Below are positions 33,890 through 42,870 of a stretch of 64,000 nucleotides of DNA, piece after piece. Location: contig CAMGYJ010000011.1 of the NCBI GenBank assembly GCA_946122785.1, forward strand, positions 16,864,001-16,928,000, read 5' to 3'. This stretch comes from Linum tenue (Eukaryota > Streptophyta > Magnoliopsida > Malpighiales > Linaceae). Numbering within the stretch: the stretch's first letter is position 1; every line of letters starts with the position of its first letter. The position numbers and the translations under genes are program-made. The notes under the pieces are model-generated. The model made no database searches. It was not told the DNA's origin and saw only the letters and a program-made list of their open reading frames with translations.

Positions 33890-34050
33890 TGAATTGCACA
33901 CCAAGGCAAAAATCGTGAGGGTCTGTGCCCAAAGCGGACAATATATTCATCAGGAAAAGGTTCGGTATGTTACATGAATTGCCTAGGAATTTTGTCTTGG
34001 TTAAGGATAATCTCTCTCTATGCCCTTTATTCAAGAGGGTCTTGTCTGCT

Positions 34051-35461
34051 TTAATTGAGATTCAAATGTCTACCTCAGCCTCCAATAAACCGTCCGAGTG
34101 TTCCCATAAAAGATTTTTTTTTATTAAATCAACACCCCATCCAATTTAACCTATCCACACAAGTCTCTTCGCCTCCTCTTCCAACTTTTTAATCCTTCAT
34201 GGCTACGACGAGGTAAAAAATACTTAGAATTTTTTTCTATACATTCTAATGGGCCTCCTTCTCTCAAGTGGCTAGCCATGCCACTTATCTTAATCATGCG
34301 AGCCATGATAATATTTTTTTTTATTTTACTTTTACATACTTTGGCTAGATGTCACGCGACAATCCATCACAACAAACTAGCCTCTTATCTTTCCTTGTTG
34401 GCCTCAACTTCAGCTAATAAGTTACGGCTATCCCTTACTTACTAGTGGATTGTGTCAAACACACTTTCCCACATTGCTCTTTAGCCACCACTCAATCCAA
34501 ACAAACCTGCCCTCACACCATGGCTAACATAAGAAATTTGTGGCCACCTAGGCGAGGTAGCGTGGCATGCCCAATAAAACAAGCCAAGCTCGGCATGTCA
34601 AGCCATCTCGATGACTTGGTGGCAAGGTCCTCATATCTTAATCTAATACTCGGATCTAAACTTGCCACTTTGGTAGTTTTCTCTATCTTTTTCAGCCATG
34701 ATATGACTTTTTTTAATTTATAAAATATATAATTTAGTTATTTAATAAAGCAAGGGGTTACACACACCACTACTCTCTATGGTCTTTGGCAACAACTAAT
34801 GTGCCAAAGGTGTACACCCACGGCCAAGTCCATGGATTAAACCAGGCAAGTCATCCATAAACCACATGACTCATTTCCTTCACGGGAGATGACTCTTCAC
34901 ACATTGGTTTTGAACTTTTCAGCTTACTTGTGGACGGTACCTGGTCGACATGTCTTGCATGAGTTCCCATACTCCTCTACCGTGGTCACTTTACTTGACA
35001 TGTCAATATGACCATGAGTGTTTCTTTGCATTGGTTGTCGCCCAATTGAGACATGCTTACTCTCCTCATGTTGTGGGAGACCATGCCTAGGTTTGCCAAG
35101 TCGACTACCACACATGTGGTCCATTTAATTATGTGTTTCAACAACTAAGTTTTGTTGACCCCTATACTTAGCACACAATCATCCTTAACTCTTTGTGCAA
35201 TCATATTTCATTGGTGTGTAGTGTGGCTCCCTATACATATTCTCTTGTCTACCCCTCATGGTTGGTGACATGTACTTGCCCCTTATCCAGACTATATTGT
35301 TCACGGGTTGAGAACGGGAATTGAACTCTATGATATTTAATCTCCTGTCTTTACTCAGTAGCTAACCTTATTTTCACACTTACAAAAGCCATGGGTGGAT
35401 TGGACCTGTTGTTTCTTCCCGGACATGCCCCTACTCCATACTTCATGGTGGGTGGCATAAT
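34051..35461. other. Intergenic, repeat-derived
   Basis: No supported gene. Short open frames are interrupted and not recognised. The sequence abutting the Athila-type insertion (…GGTGGCATAATGCCCC) resumes on the other side at 42441, so this stretch and 42441 onward were one locus before the insertion. Confidence 0.4.
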
Positions 35462-35466
35462 GCCCC

Positions 35467-36812
35467 TGACTCACTCCTACTGTCACTCTAGAAAATGGCC
35501 AAGTGCAACCACTTCCTAAAGCGTAGTATAGCGGGTTTGGGTTTTATTGTCAACCCGGGTCCTAGATGTGATGACTACTCGGTCAATTCTTGTTATTTAG
35601 CGGTGAACTTTTAGTGCAACTCAAGCAAACAAAACACAAAGCAAGTAAACGGTTGTTGTCAAGTCAAGAGAGGTCACCCGGATATGGTTCCCCCTAGACT
35701 GCAGTTAAGTCGGATTGCAATTTACCAAGTTCAGTTTTCATGAAAGTTATACTGCGGAAGGTTCTCAATTAGCCTGAAGTCTCGACTAAAGGTCTCCAGA
35801 CCCTCTCAATCTGAGTCTCTAGCGGGCGACTAACCTCCACCGGAGTAAACAGATTGAGGCCCTAACGAACCAAACCTCCACTACCGAATTGAATTCGGTA
35901 CAGAATAGCGAATTGGCTCCTCGACTAAAGTCACCAATTTGCCACCTTCGATTAAGGGTACTCTATCAACCTAGGCAGATATTCTCATTCTAGGTCAAAG
36001 CAGAAACAACAGGAATTTGATCAGGATTCAAGTCATTCAATCATTCAAACCTCAATCGAGTATAATCAATTCACAAACTCTGTACTTGGGTTCATACAAT
36101 CAGACCTAGCATACAAATCTAGGGTTCCCCATACCCAGATGAATGGGGAAACTACTCCATAGAGAAAGAAGCAAAAGCAGATTCAGACGCAGAAATCATA
36201 CTGTGAAGATGGATTTCTGCTCCTGGACGTTTAATCGCACTTCTCCAAGCTCAAGCCGGGCTCCAATGGTGTTGAAGATCGATCTATGGCGCTTGGGAAC
36301 TCTGGTTCGTCACTTTCTCTCTCTAGGTATCGCTTTCTCTCTCAAAAACTCGGAACCTCTGAAAATTGGCCTTCTTTCTCTTTTATCAGCTGCCATCGCG
36401 ATACTCGGTCGGGTATTTCGGGTTTCGACCGGGTATTTCCAAAACTCGCCGTTTCGTTAAAGGGGAAAATCCCCGGTCTGTTCTCACAATCCCCGACCGG
36501 GGATTTAAGGCAATTGCCCGGGCCCCCTTCTGCTTCTCACGGACTACCGAAGTGAGAAATACCCGGTCAAGGCCAGAAAATACCCGGTCGAGTATTTCTT
36601 CCTTTGGCCGGGTATTTTGGTCCAACAGCCTCCTTCGTCCCAACTTCGCTCCTTTCGACCCGGAACTCGTTCCTCCGCCTCGATTCCAACGCCGGGACCT
36701 GAAATATGACATAAACACACAACCTAGCGTGAAATCGGCTTAAAACACGAGATTCCTCATCACGAACGGCTTCAGAATAGGGGTGAAAACATGTATAGTT
36801 ATCGGTCTATCA
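35467..36812 (-). repeat. 3' LTR of the Athila-type element (minus orientation)
   Basis: It runs from TGACTCACTCC to ...GGTCTATCA on the plus strand (minus strand TGATAGACC...), 1346 bp. Near its middle it has repeated CCGGGTATTT / AAATACCCGG words in both orientations (36405-36620). It matches the LTR at 41079-42435 almost throughout. Confidence 0.93.
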
Positions 36813-36826
36813 AACTCCCCCACACT
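36813..36826 (-). other. Polypurine tract of the Athila-type element
   Basis: On the minus strand AAGTGTGGGGGAGT lies directly against the LTR start TGATAGACC. It is the expected primer for plus-strand synthesis. A second similar tract lies at 37738-37750. Confidence 0.8.
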
Positions 36827-38087
36827 TAACCGTTTGCTTGTCCCCAAGCAAACCTAACTCAAACCAATGCAACTCTCCAGACCTCTATAGCAACAAACAA
36901 CCTCGATCGTAGGTAGCGGACTTCCTAGATCATTTAGCAGCTTACGAGGTCAACCGACGCACAAGTCATCTCAGAGCCTCTTCGGCGAGAACGCTAGTCT
37001 CGAATCGGCATCATGGCAAATAGTGAACAGAGGACAAATGAATCGTGGATGAAGAGACTCTCACAAACAAAAGATCATGGACTCACATTAATTCAAGGTG
37101 CTCGATTTTCTTTGTGAACATGGTTGGAACCCTTTTCTTTCTTCTTTTTGCTTGTTTTTCTGTTTTTCTATTTTTTTCACGGGTTCCAACCTGTTTCTGC
37201 AGAAAACGGGGGCTCCCACCTAGCAAAGGTTTTGCGGTAGCACGGCTCTTACCAGCCATGCCAGGAGCGGGTGTCTCGAGCCTCGTGCGGGGGAAAGACA
37301 TGTAAGGGGGCTGGAGGTAGTAGGTGGAAATTGGGAACGGATTCCCATCTCCCCTTACACACTTTCGCCCTATTCGCACGGGAGACGTTATTTTAAAGCA
37401 CATTTCGAGCACCTGTTACTTTCAGAACATGATACAAGAGTCCATGACAGGCAGAGAGTCCACAACACCACACAATTCAAGGGTCCTAAGAACACTAATT
37501 CACTCAATCAACCAACACAATATGAAGAAGAAATGAGACTTCTTAAATGCATCAACATCCTCCATAGTGCTACACTACCTCCCTAGGTTGCAAATCACTA
37601 CAGAGACTGTCAATTCAAAGCATACTGAGCAGGCAATTGCAAGGAACACGTACTTGGAGCCCTCAAATTTAAAAATTTGGACAGTGGACTAGGCTTCAAG
37701 CACACAAACAGAGCTAATGCAGTCAAAAGATAAACATCCCCCCCACACTTAAGATCGACATTGCCCTCAATGGAGAAGAGGGAAGGTAAGGGAAACGATG
37801 TTACCGGTATGCACAGACTGCAGAAGACTGGAAATGGACCAGTCAGGATGAAGCGGACTGGAAAGAGGACCAGTCGGGAACACAGGCACGGCTAAAGGAA
37901 ACCAAAGAGCTCAAACACGATATGTTAGGTCCAATGGTCAGCCCAATAGTACATCATCCAAAACAAAAGCAAACAAACCAAATTGCAATCCGACTCGAAA
38001 CAAAACAAATAAATGAAAACCGTGGTGGGGTTGCCTCCCCACAAGCGCTTCTTTACCGTCTTTTAGCTGGGCGCCCATGGTGGATAC
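36827..38087 (-). other. 3' untranslated region of the Athila-type element
   Basis: No protein is supported. It holds a second PPT-like tract (37738-37750, minus CTTAAGTGTGGGGGGG). Just left of that on the minus strand is the 53-bp segment 37749-37801 that is copied into the protease region. The motif TTGCTTGGGGACAAGCAAAC (minus, about 36832-36852) precedes the PPT as in related elements. Confidence 0.6.
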
Positions 38088-38753
38088 TCAGCGAGGTGCA
38101 GGAACAGGTGCCTCCAAGAGCGGATCCACGTCGCTCTTGAGGTACAGCTTCAGGTGGTGACCGTGCACCCGACGGTTGCAACCACCAGCAGTGGTCAGCT
38201 CGACCTGGCCATCCGGCAAGATGCAGGCGAGTGAGTACTCGGATGGCCAGGGTGGTCGTGGTGCAGGGGGTGGAACCAGCTCGTAGTGGTCTCCACCCTT
38301 CTTTCGTGCAGGCGTAGCAACATGCTGCTTCGGCAGCCACTCCTCCTTGAGCTTTTTATTCGGCGGTGAGACTGGGGTGAGTGGCGGCGAAGGAGTGAGA
38401 GGGGGATCCTGCAAAATGAGAGGTGCAGAAGGATACACGACAGGCTCGTGTATCTGATCAGAAAGAGCATGCACAGGGGTGACAACAATCATAGCACAGT
38501 GATCCAACTCAGTCACAGAAAAAGTAGCCTGTGCATTTCCAGCACGCAAGATCAGTTTACCATCATGCACATCAATAAGTGCCTTGGCGGTGGCAAGAAA
38601 TGGTCTACCTAGGATCAAAGGCACATCCACATCCTCATGTATATCAAGAATAACAAAGTCAACAGGATATGTGAATGCACCCACATTAACAAGCAAATCC
38701 TCTATGATACCCCTAGGATGCACAACGGAACGATCAGCTAGCTGAATGCTCAT
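38088..38753 (-). CDS. Athila-type element: protease C-terminal part fused to a polyprotein-tail-like end
   Basis: This 221-residue frame starts MSIQLADRSVVHPRGIIED, the usual continuation of an Athila aspartic protease after the active site. It goes on with DVPLILGRPFLATAKALIDV, a classic retropepsin C-terminal block. Past residue about 100 the sequence becomes Pro-rich. The end (VELTTAGGCNRRVHGHHLK) resembles the tail of an integrase/polyprotein, so the reverse transcriptase and integrase core appear to have been deleted between. Its ATG overlaps the stop of the gag frame (TAATG). In a full element these would be one polyprotein. It may never be translated alone. Confidence 0.6.
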   Translation of the reverse strand: MSIQLADRSVVHPRGIIEDLLVNVGAFTYPVDFVILDIHEDVDVPLILGRPFLATAKALIDVHDGKLILRAGNAQATFSVTELDHCAMIVVTPVHALSDQIHEPVVYPSAPLILQDPPLTPSPPLTPVSPPNKKLKEEWLPKQHVATPARKKGGDHYELVPPPAPRPPWPSEYSLACILPDGQVELTTAGGCNRRVHGHHLKLYLKSDVDPLLEAPVPAPR

Positions 38754-40930
38754 TAATATGGCATGACATTAAGATCGACATTGCCCTCAATGGAGAAGAG
38801 GGAAGGTAAGGGGAACGATGTCATGACATTAATGCTAGCGCCTAGGTCCGTCAAGGACTTTCCTACATGCATGCTGCCAATAGTAAGAGGGATAGTAAAA
38901 CTCCCTAGATCCTTGCGCTTTTCGGGCAGCTTGTTCTGCAGGATGGCAGAACACTCCTCGCTCAGCAGCACTGTCGAGAGATCCCCAAGTTTCTTCTTGT
39001 TGGTGAGGAGATCTTTCATGAACTTTGCGTACTTGGGCATCTTCGACAGCGCCTCCACAAAAGGTACGCTGATGTCAAGCTGCTTCAACATTGCCATGAA
39101 CTTGGCAAACTCAGTCTCCAGCTTATCTTTATGTAGGCGAGTGGGGAAGGGAAGCTGGGGTACGTGCTCCTTCACCACTAGTTGTGGCTTGGGAGCAGGG
39201 GCTTCCTTCTCCACCCGTACTTCTGCATCATCGGCTGGAAGTGCTGAAGCAGGTACAGGTTCCTCCTGCCTGGTCGGGGCAGGATCAGCTGATGTAGCCC
39301 TGCCGCTCCTGGTGAAAATGGCATCCAGCTGCTCGTGTGGGTCCCATGGATTGGGGATGGTGGTGGCAGGTAGAGTCCCCGGGGCCCGAGCAGTAAGCTG
39401 GCGCGCTAGGACACCGACTTGGTGCTGTAGATCTTGCAGAATAGCACCCTGGTTCCTCTGTCCTGCCTCCAAAGAGGCTATGCTCTGGTCCACCCTCGTG
39501 AAATTCGCCTGGCTGGTGGTCATGAATGTCGCCAAAATATTCTTCAGATCAGCCATCTGGTTATCGGGAGCTGAGGCTGCTGCTGGCTCGGCATACTGTC
39601 GCTGGGGCTGCTGGAATGGCTGCCCCTGCCTAGGCTGGTAGGGCTGCTGCTGTGGTGGTGGCCCCTGCCTAGCCTGGAAGGGCTGCCTCTGCTGAAAACC
39701 ACCCGCTGGTGCTGGGAAACCAGGGGGTTTAGTGGCGTTGCTGCTCCAGACAAAATTGGGATGCTGGCGCCATCCCTCATTGTAGGTATTGCTATATGGG
39801 TCCAGGCGCCGAGCATTTGCGATGAAGTCCACCTGCTCTTGGGGAGTAGAGGACTCCCTCATAGCCTGACAGTCCTCCACCCGGTGATTCGGGCTCTCAC
39901 ACCACTGGCACTGAGCTACTGGAGGCGTAGCTACACCTCGGCCCGGAAGGAGACTGTTAGGCTGCTTCAATGTCTGCACCAACTCAGCCACCTGCTGCTC
40001 TAACCCGGACCTGACCTCCATAGCGTGCACACCACGGTCCCGGGAATGTCTGCCTCTGCTGCTCTGCCCCCAGGAATGATCGCGGGCAGCCAAGGTACTG
40101 ATCATCTGGTTCAGCTCGGGTGGAGTCTTAGTAAGGATATCCCCTCCTGGGCATAGAGACTCGATCACCCTCTGGCTGTCTGGGGTGAGGGCACTGTAGA
40201 AGTTCCCCACTTTGAAAGCATCGCTGAAGCCATGATGGGGACACTGCCAGAAGTATCCCATGTACCGCTCCCATGCATCACGAAGGGACTCATCTGGCTC
40301 TTGGCGGAAGTGAGTGATCTCCCGCTGAATCTCAGTAGTCTTCGATGCCGGATAATATCTGTGCACAAACTTATCCGCCAGATCGTCCCAAGAAGTGATG
40401 GAGAATGGGGGCTGGGTCTCCAACCACCTCTTAGCATTCCCCGCCAGAGAATGGGGGAAGAGGTGAAGGCGGATTGCGTCATCCGGAACACCGTTCAGCT
40501 TGAACCCGTTCGTCAGCTGCAGAAAACGGGAAAGATGTGCCCGGGCCTCCTCATCCTTCAAGCCATGGAACTGGATGGAGGATGTAATGAGTTGAATCCA
40601 GCATGGCTTGATCTCGAAGTTGTTTGCTGGGATGGGTGGATAGAGGATGACCGGGCGGATGTCAGCAATCCGTGGAGTGTAGTAGTACTCCAAGGTGGGA
40701 CCCGGCGGTGGTGGTGGATGCTGATTCACCGGGGGAGCCTGTCGAGCATTCCCCGGTTGTGGGATGTCTTCGCCCTCCATCTCGTGTTCGTCCTCGGATT
40801 CGCTACTCAATTGGCCGTCTCTGTACTCCACCGTAGCCAGTCTAGCTCGATGTTGTCTCCGAAGTTGGTTGCAGGTGCGTTCAATCTCTGGATCCAACGG
40901 CAGTAAACCTCCCGACTGGCTACGGGTCAT
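38753..40930 (-). CDS. Athila-type element: gag with protease active-site end
   Basis: The open frame is 725 residues. Residues about 110-285 form the retrotransposon capsid region (PF03732-like; WLETQPPFSITSWDDLADKF is a typical block). A CCHC zinc knuckle, CQWCESPNHRVEDC, is at 341-354, followed by a Gln/Pro-rich linker. Near the C-terminus DLGAS (Asp695) is the aspartic protease active site. After INVM the frame enters a foreign insert of about 20 codons and then ends. Gag packages element RNA into virus-like particles in the cytoplasm. The frame has no stops, consistent with selection or youth. The ATG at 40930 lies about 120 bp inside the PBS, a normal position. Confidence 0.85.
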   Translation of the reverse strand: MTRSQSGGLLPLDPEIERTCNQLRRQHRARLATVEYRDGQLSSESEDEHEMEGEDIPQPGNARQAPPVNQHPPPPPGPTLEYYYTPRIADIRPVILYPPIPANNFEIKPCWIQLITSSIQFHGLKDEEARAHLSRFLQLTNGFKLNGVPDDAIRLHLFPHSLAGNAKRWLETQPPFSITSWDDLADKFVHRYYPASKTTEIQREITHFRQEPDESLRDAWERYMGYFWQCPHHGFSDAFKVGNFYSALTPDSQRVIESLCPGGDILTKTPPELNQMISTLAARDHSWGQSSRGRHSRDRGVHAMEVRSGLEQQVAELVQTLKQPNSLLPGRGVATPPVAQCQWCESPNHRVEDCQAMRESSTPQEQVDFIANARRLDPYSNTYNEGWRQHPNFVWSSNATKPPGFPAPAGGFQQRQPFQARQGPPPQQQPYQPRQGQPFQQPQRQYAEPAAASAPDNQMADLKNILATFMTTSQANFTRVDQSIASLEAGQRNQGAILQDLQHQVGVLARQLTARAPGTLPATTIPNPWDPHEQLDAIFTRSGRATSADPAPTRQEEPVPASALPADDAEVRVEKEAPAPKPQLVVKEHVPQLPFPTRLHKDKLETEFAKFMAMLKQLDISVPFVEALSKMPKYAKFMKDLLTNKKKLGDLSTVLLSEECSAILQNKLPEKRKDLGSFTIPLTIGSMHVGKSLTDLGASINVMTSFPLPSLFSIEGNVDLNVMPY
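38762..38832. repeat. 60-bp templated insertion in the protease region
   Basis: The 11-bp word CATGACATTAA occurs at 38762-38772 and again at 38822-38832. Between and including part of it, 38769-38821 repeats 37749-37801 (53 bp, one mismatch). The insert length is a multiple of three, so the frame survives through it. Confidence 0.85.
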
Positions 40931-41054
40931 GCACTATCTGCACACAATCAACAATGCAAACCCGTGAAGGCACAAGTGGGAAAGAACCAAAAACTCAATG
41001 CGAAAATGAAAATGCTAGAGTAACAGAAATCACTTTTCTTCAACAACCTAGCCG

Positions 41055-41072
41055 TCCCCGGCAACGGCGCCA
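41055..41072 (-). promoter_or_regulatory. Primer binding site, Asp-tRNA type
   Basis: The minus strand reads TGGCGCCGTTGCCGGGGA, complementary to the 3' end of plant Asp-tRNA. It begins a few bases inside the 5' LTR (41079). This site is a hallmark of Athila and some Tat elements. Confidence 0.93.
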
Positions 41073-41078
41073 AAAACT

Positions 41079-42435
41079 TGACTCACTCCTACTGTCACTC
41101 TAGAAAATGGCCAAGTGCAACCACTTCCTAAAGCGTAGTATAGTGGGTTTGGGTTTTATTGTCAACCCGGGTCCTAGATGTGATGACTACTCGGTGAATT
41201 CTTGTTATTTAGCGGTGAACTTTTAGTGCAACTCAAGCAAACAAAACACAAAGCAAGTAAACGGTTGTTGTCAAGTCAAGAGAGGTCACCCGGATATGGT
41301 TCCCCCTAGACTGCAGTTAAGTCGGATTGCAATTTACCAAGTTCAGTTTTCATGAAAGTTATACTACGGAAGGTTCTCAATTAGCCTGAAGTCTCGACTA
41401 AAGGTCTCCAGACCCTCTCAATCTGAGTCTCTAGCGGGCGACTAACCTCCACCGGAGTAAACAGATTGAGGCCCTAACGAACCAAACCTCCACTACCGAA
41501 TTGAATTCGGTACAGAATAGCGAATTGGCTCCTCGACTAAAGTCACCAATTCGCCACCTTCGATTAAGGGTACTCTATCAACCTAGGCACATATTCTCAT
41601 TCTAGGTCAAAGCAGAAACAACAGGAATTTGATCAGGATTCAAGTCATTCAATCATTCAAACCTCAATCGAATAATCAATTCACAAACTCTGTACTTGGG
41701 TTCATACAATCAGACCTAGCATACAAATCTAGGGTTCCCCATACCCAGATGAATGGGGAAACTACTCCATAGAGAAAGAAGCAAAAGCAGATTCAGACGC
41801 AGAAATCATACTGTGAAGATGGATTTCTGCTCCTGGACGTTTAATCGCACTTCTCCAAGCTCAAGCCGGGCTCCAATGGTGTTGAAGATCGATCTATGGC
41901 GCTTGGGAACTCTGTTTCGTCACTTTCTCTCTCTAGGTATCGCTTTCTCTCTCAAAAACTCGGAACCTCTGAAAATTGGCCTTCTTTCTCTTTTATCAGC
42001 TGCCATCGCGATACCCGGTCGAAATATCCGGTCGGGTATTTCGGGTTTCGACCGGGTATTTCCAAAACTCGTCGTTTCGTTAAAGGGGAAAATCCCCGGT
42101 CTGTTCTCACAATCCCCGACCGGGGATTTAAGGCAATTGCCCGGGCCCCCTTCTGCTTCTCACGGACTCCCGAAGTGAGAAATACCCGGTCAAGGCCAGA
42201 AAATACTCGGTCGGGTATTTCTTCCTTTGGCCGGGTATTTTGGTCCAACAGCCTCCTTCGTCCCAACTTCGCTCCTTTCGACCCGGAACTCGTTCCTCCG
42301 CCTCGATTCCAATGCCGGGACCTGAAATATGACATAAACACACAACCTAGCGTGAAATCGGCTTAAAACACGAGATTCCTCATCACGAACGGCTTCAGAA
42401 TAGGGGTGAAAACATGTATAGTTATCGGTCTATCA
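41079..42435 (-). repeat. 5' LTR of the Athila-type element (minus orientation)
   Basis: 1357 bp, same termini as the 3' LTR. It differs from it by a 13-bp extra piece (CGAAATATCCGGT near 42019) and scattered single substitutions. Confidence 0.93.
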
Positions 42436-42870
42436 GCCCCCATGTCCAAACTTAGCCAAACTACCATGCTTATCACATGCATGTGTGGCTTGGAAATCAT
42501 GTGGCCTCTTGGACATAGTTTTTCCATAGTTAGCTAAATTTTAGATATGCAGTAATTTTTTGTGGCTTTCTCATGTCGTGACTTGTTGGATATGCCTCCA
42601 CATCCACTATATGTGGTTGATGGCATGCCCCCTGTCCAGATTTAGCCATACTAGTGTGCTTTTCACAGACATGTGTGCCTTGTGATTTTTGCGGCCTCTT
42701 GGACAACACATGCCCCCAAATGAACATCTCGACTTCAGGCGGTTGGTGGCGTGCCCCCTGTCCAAACTTAACCATATTAGAATGCTTTTCACAAACATGC
42801 GTCGCTTGTGATTTTGTGGCCTCTTGGATACCACATGCCCCCAAATGGACATCTCGACTTCAGCTTGTTG
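42436..42870. repeat. Tandem repeat, about 126-bp unit
   Basis: TGGCATGCCCCCTGTCC at 42621 and TGGCGTGCCCCCTGTCC at 42747 start two similar units, each with TTTTCACA, GCCTCTTGGA and CACATGCCCCCAAATG. A third, more diverged unit begins near 42441 (CCATGTCCAAACTTAGCC). It forms the right flank of the Athila-type insertion; the insertion fell inside the array or at its edge. Confidence 0.7.

Larger units (their letters stand above)
33349..33974 (+). mobile_element. Cassandra TRIM retrotransposon, complete
   Basis: Two short LTRs, 33349-33618 and 33702-33974, start TGTAACACCTTAGG and end TGTTACA. Each carries a 5S rRNA-like segment, the defining feature of Cassandra. The primer binding site TGGTATCAGAGC (33621-33632) fits initiator Met-tRNA, and AAGGGGGTGTA (33691-33701) is the polypurine tract. 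The 5-bp target duplication is TGAAT (33344-33348 and 33975-33979). There is no coding capacity, as is normal for this family. The LTRs differ at many positions, so it is not recent. Confidence 0.95.
32461..34050 (+). repeat. 3' LTR-like copy of the degraded Athila-type element, interrupted by Cassandra
   Basis: The copy begins TGATACATGCTTAATC right after a clear polypurine tract (TTTGGGGGAG, 32450-32459), itself preceded by TTGCTTGGGGATAAGCAAA as in other Athila/Tat elements. It is split by the Cassandra element at 33349-33974. The end after 33975 is approximate. The internal region between the two LTR-like copies (31901-32460) has shrunk to about 560 bp. Confidence 0.5.
35467..42435 (-). 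mobile_element. Complete Athila-type LTR retrotransposon, gag-protease only (TR-GAG-like)
   Basis: The two LTRs are nearly identical and the 5-bp target duplication GCCCC is intact (35462-35466 and 42436-42440). The primer binding site pairs with the 3' end of Asp-tRNA, as in Athila elements. The internal region is only about 4.3 kb and encodes gag and a protease-like part; reverse transcriptase, RNase H and the integrase core are missing. It is therefore non-autonomous and must have moved with help from a full element. LTR differences seen by eye are about a dozen substitutions and one 13-bp indel over 1.35 kb, so insertion was recent. Confidence 0.92.

Noticed and set aside
38763..39641. 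Long plus-strand open frame opposite gag
   Set aside because: It is the shadow of the gag frame on the other strand; codon pattern and domains support the minus strand.
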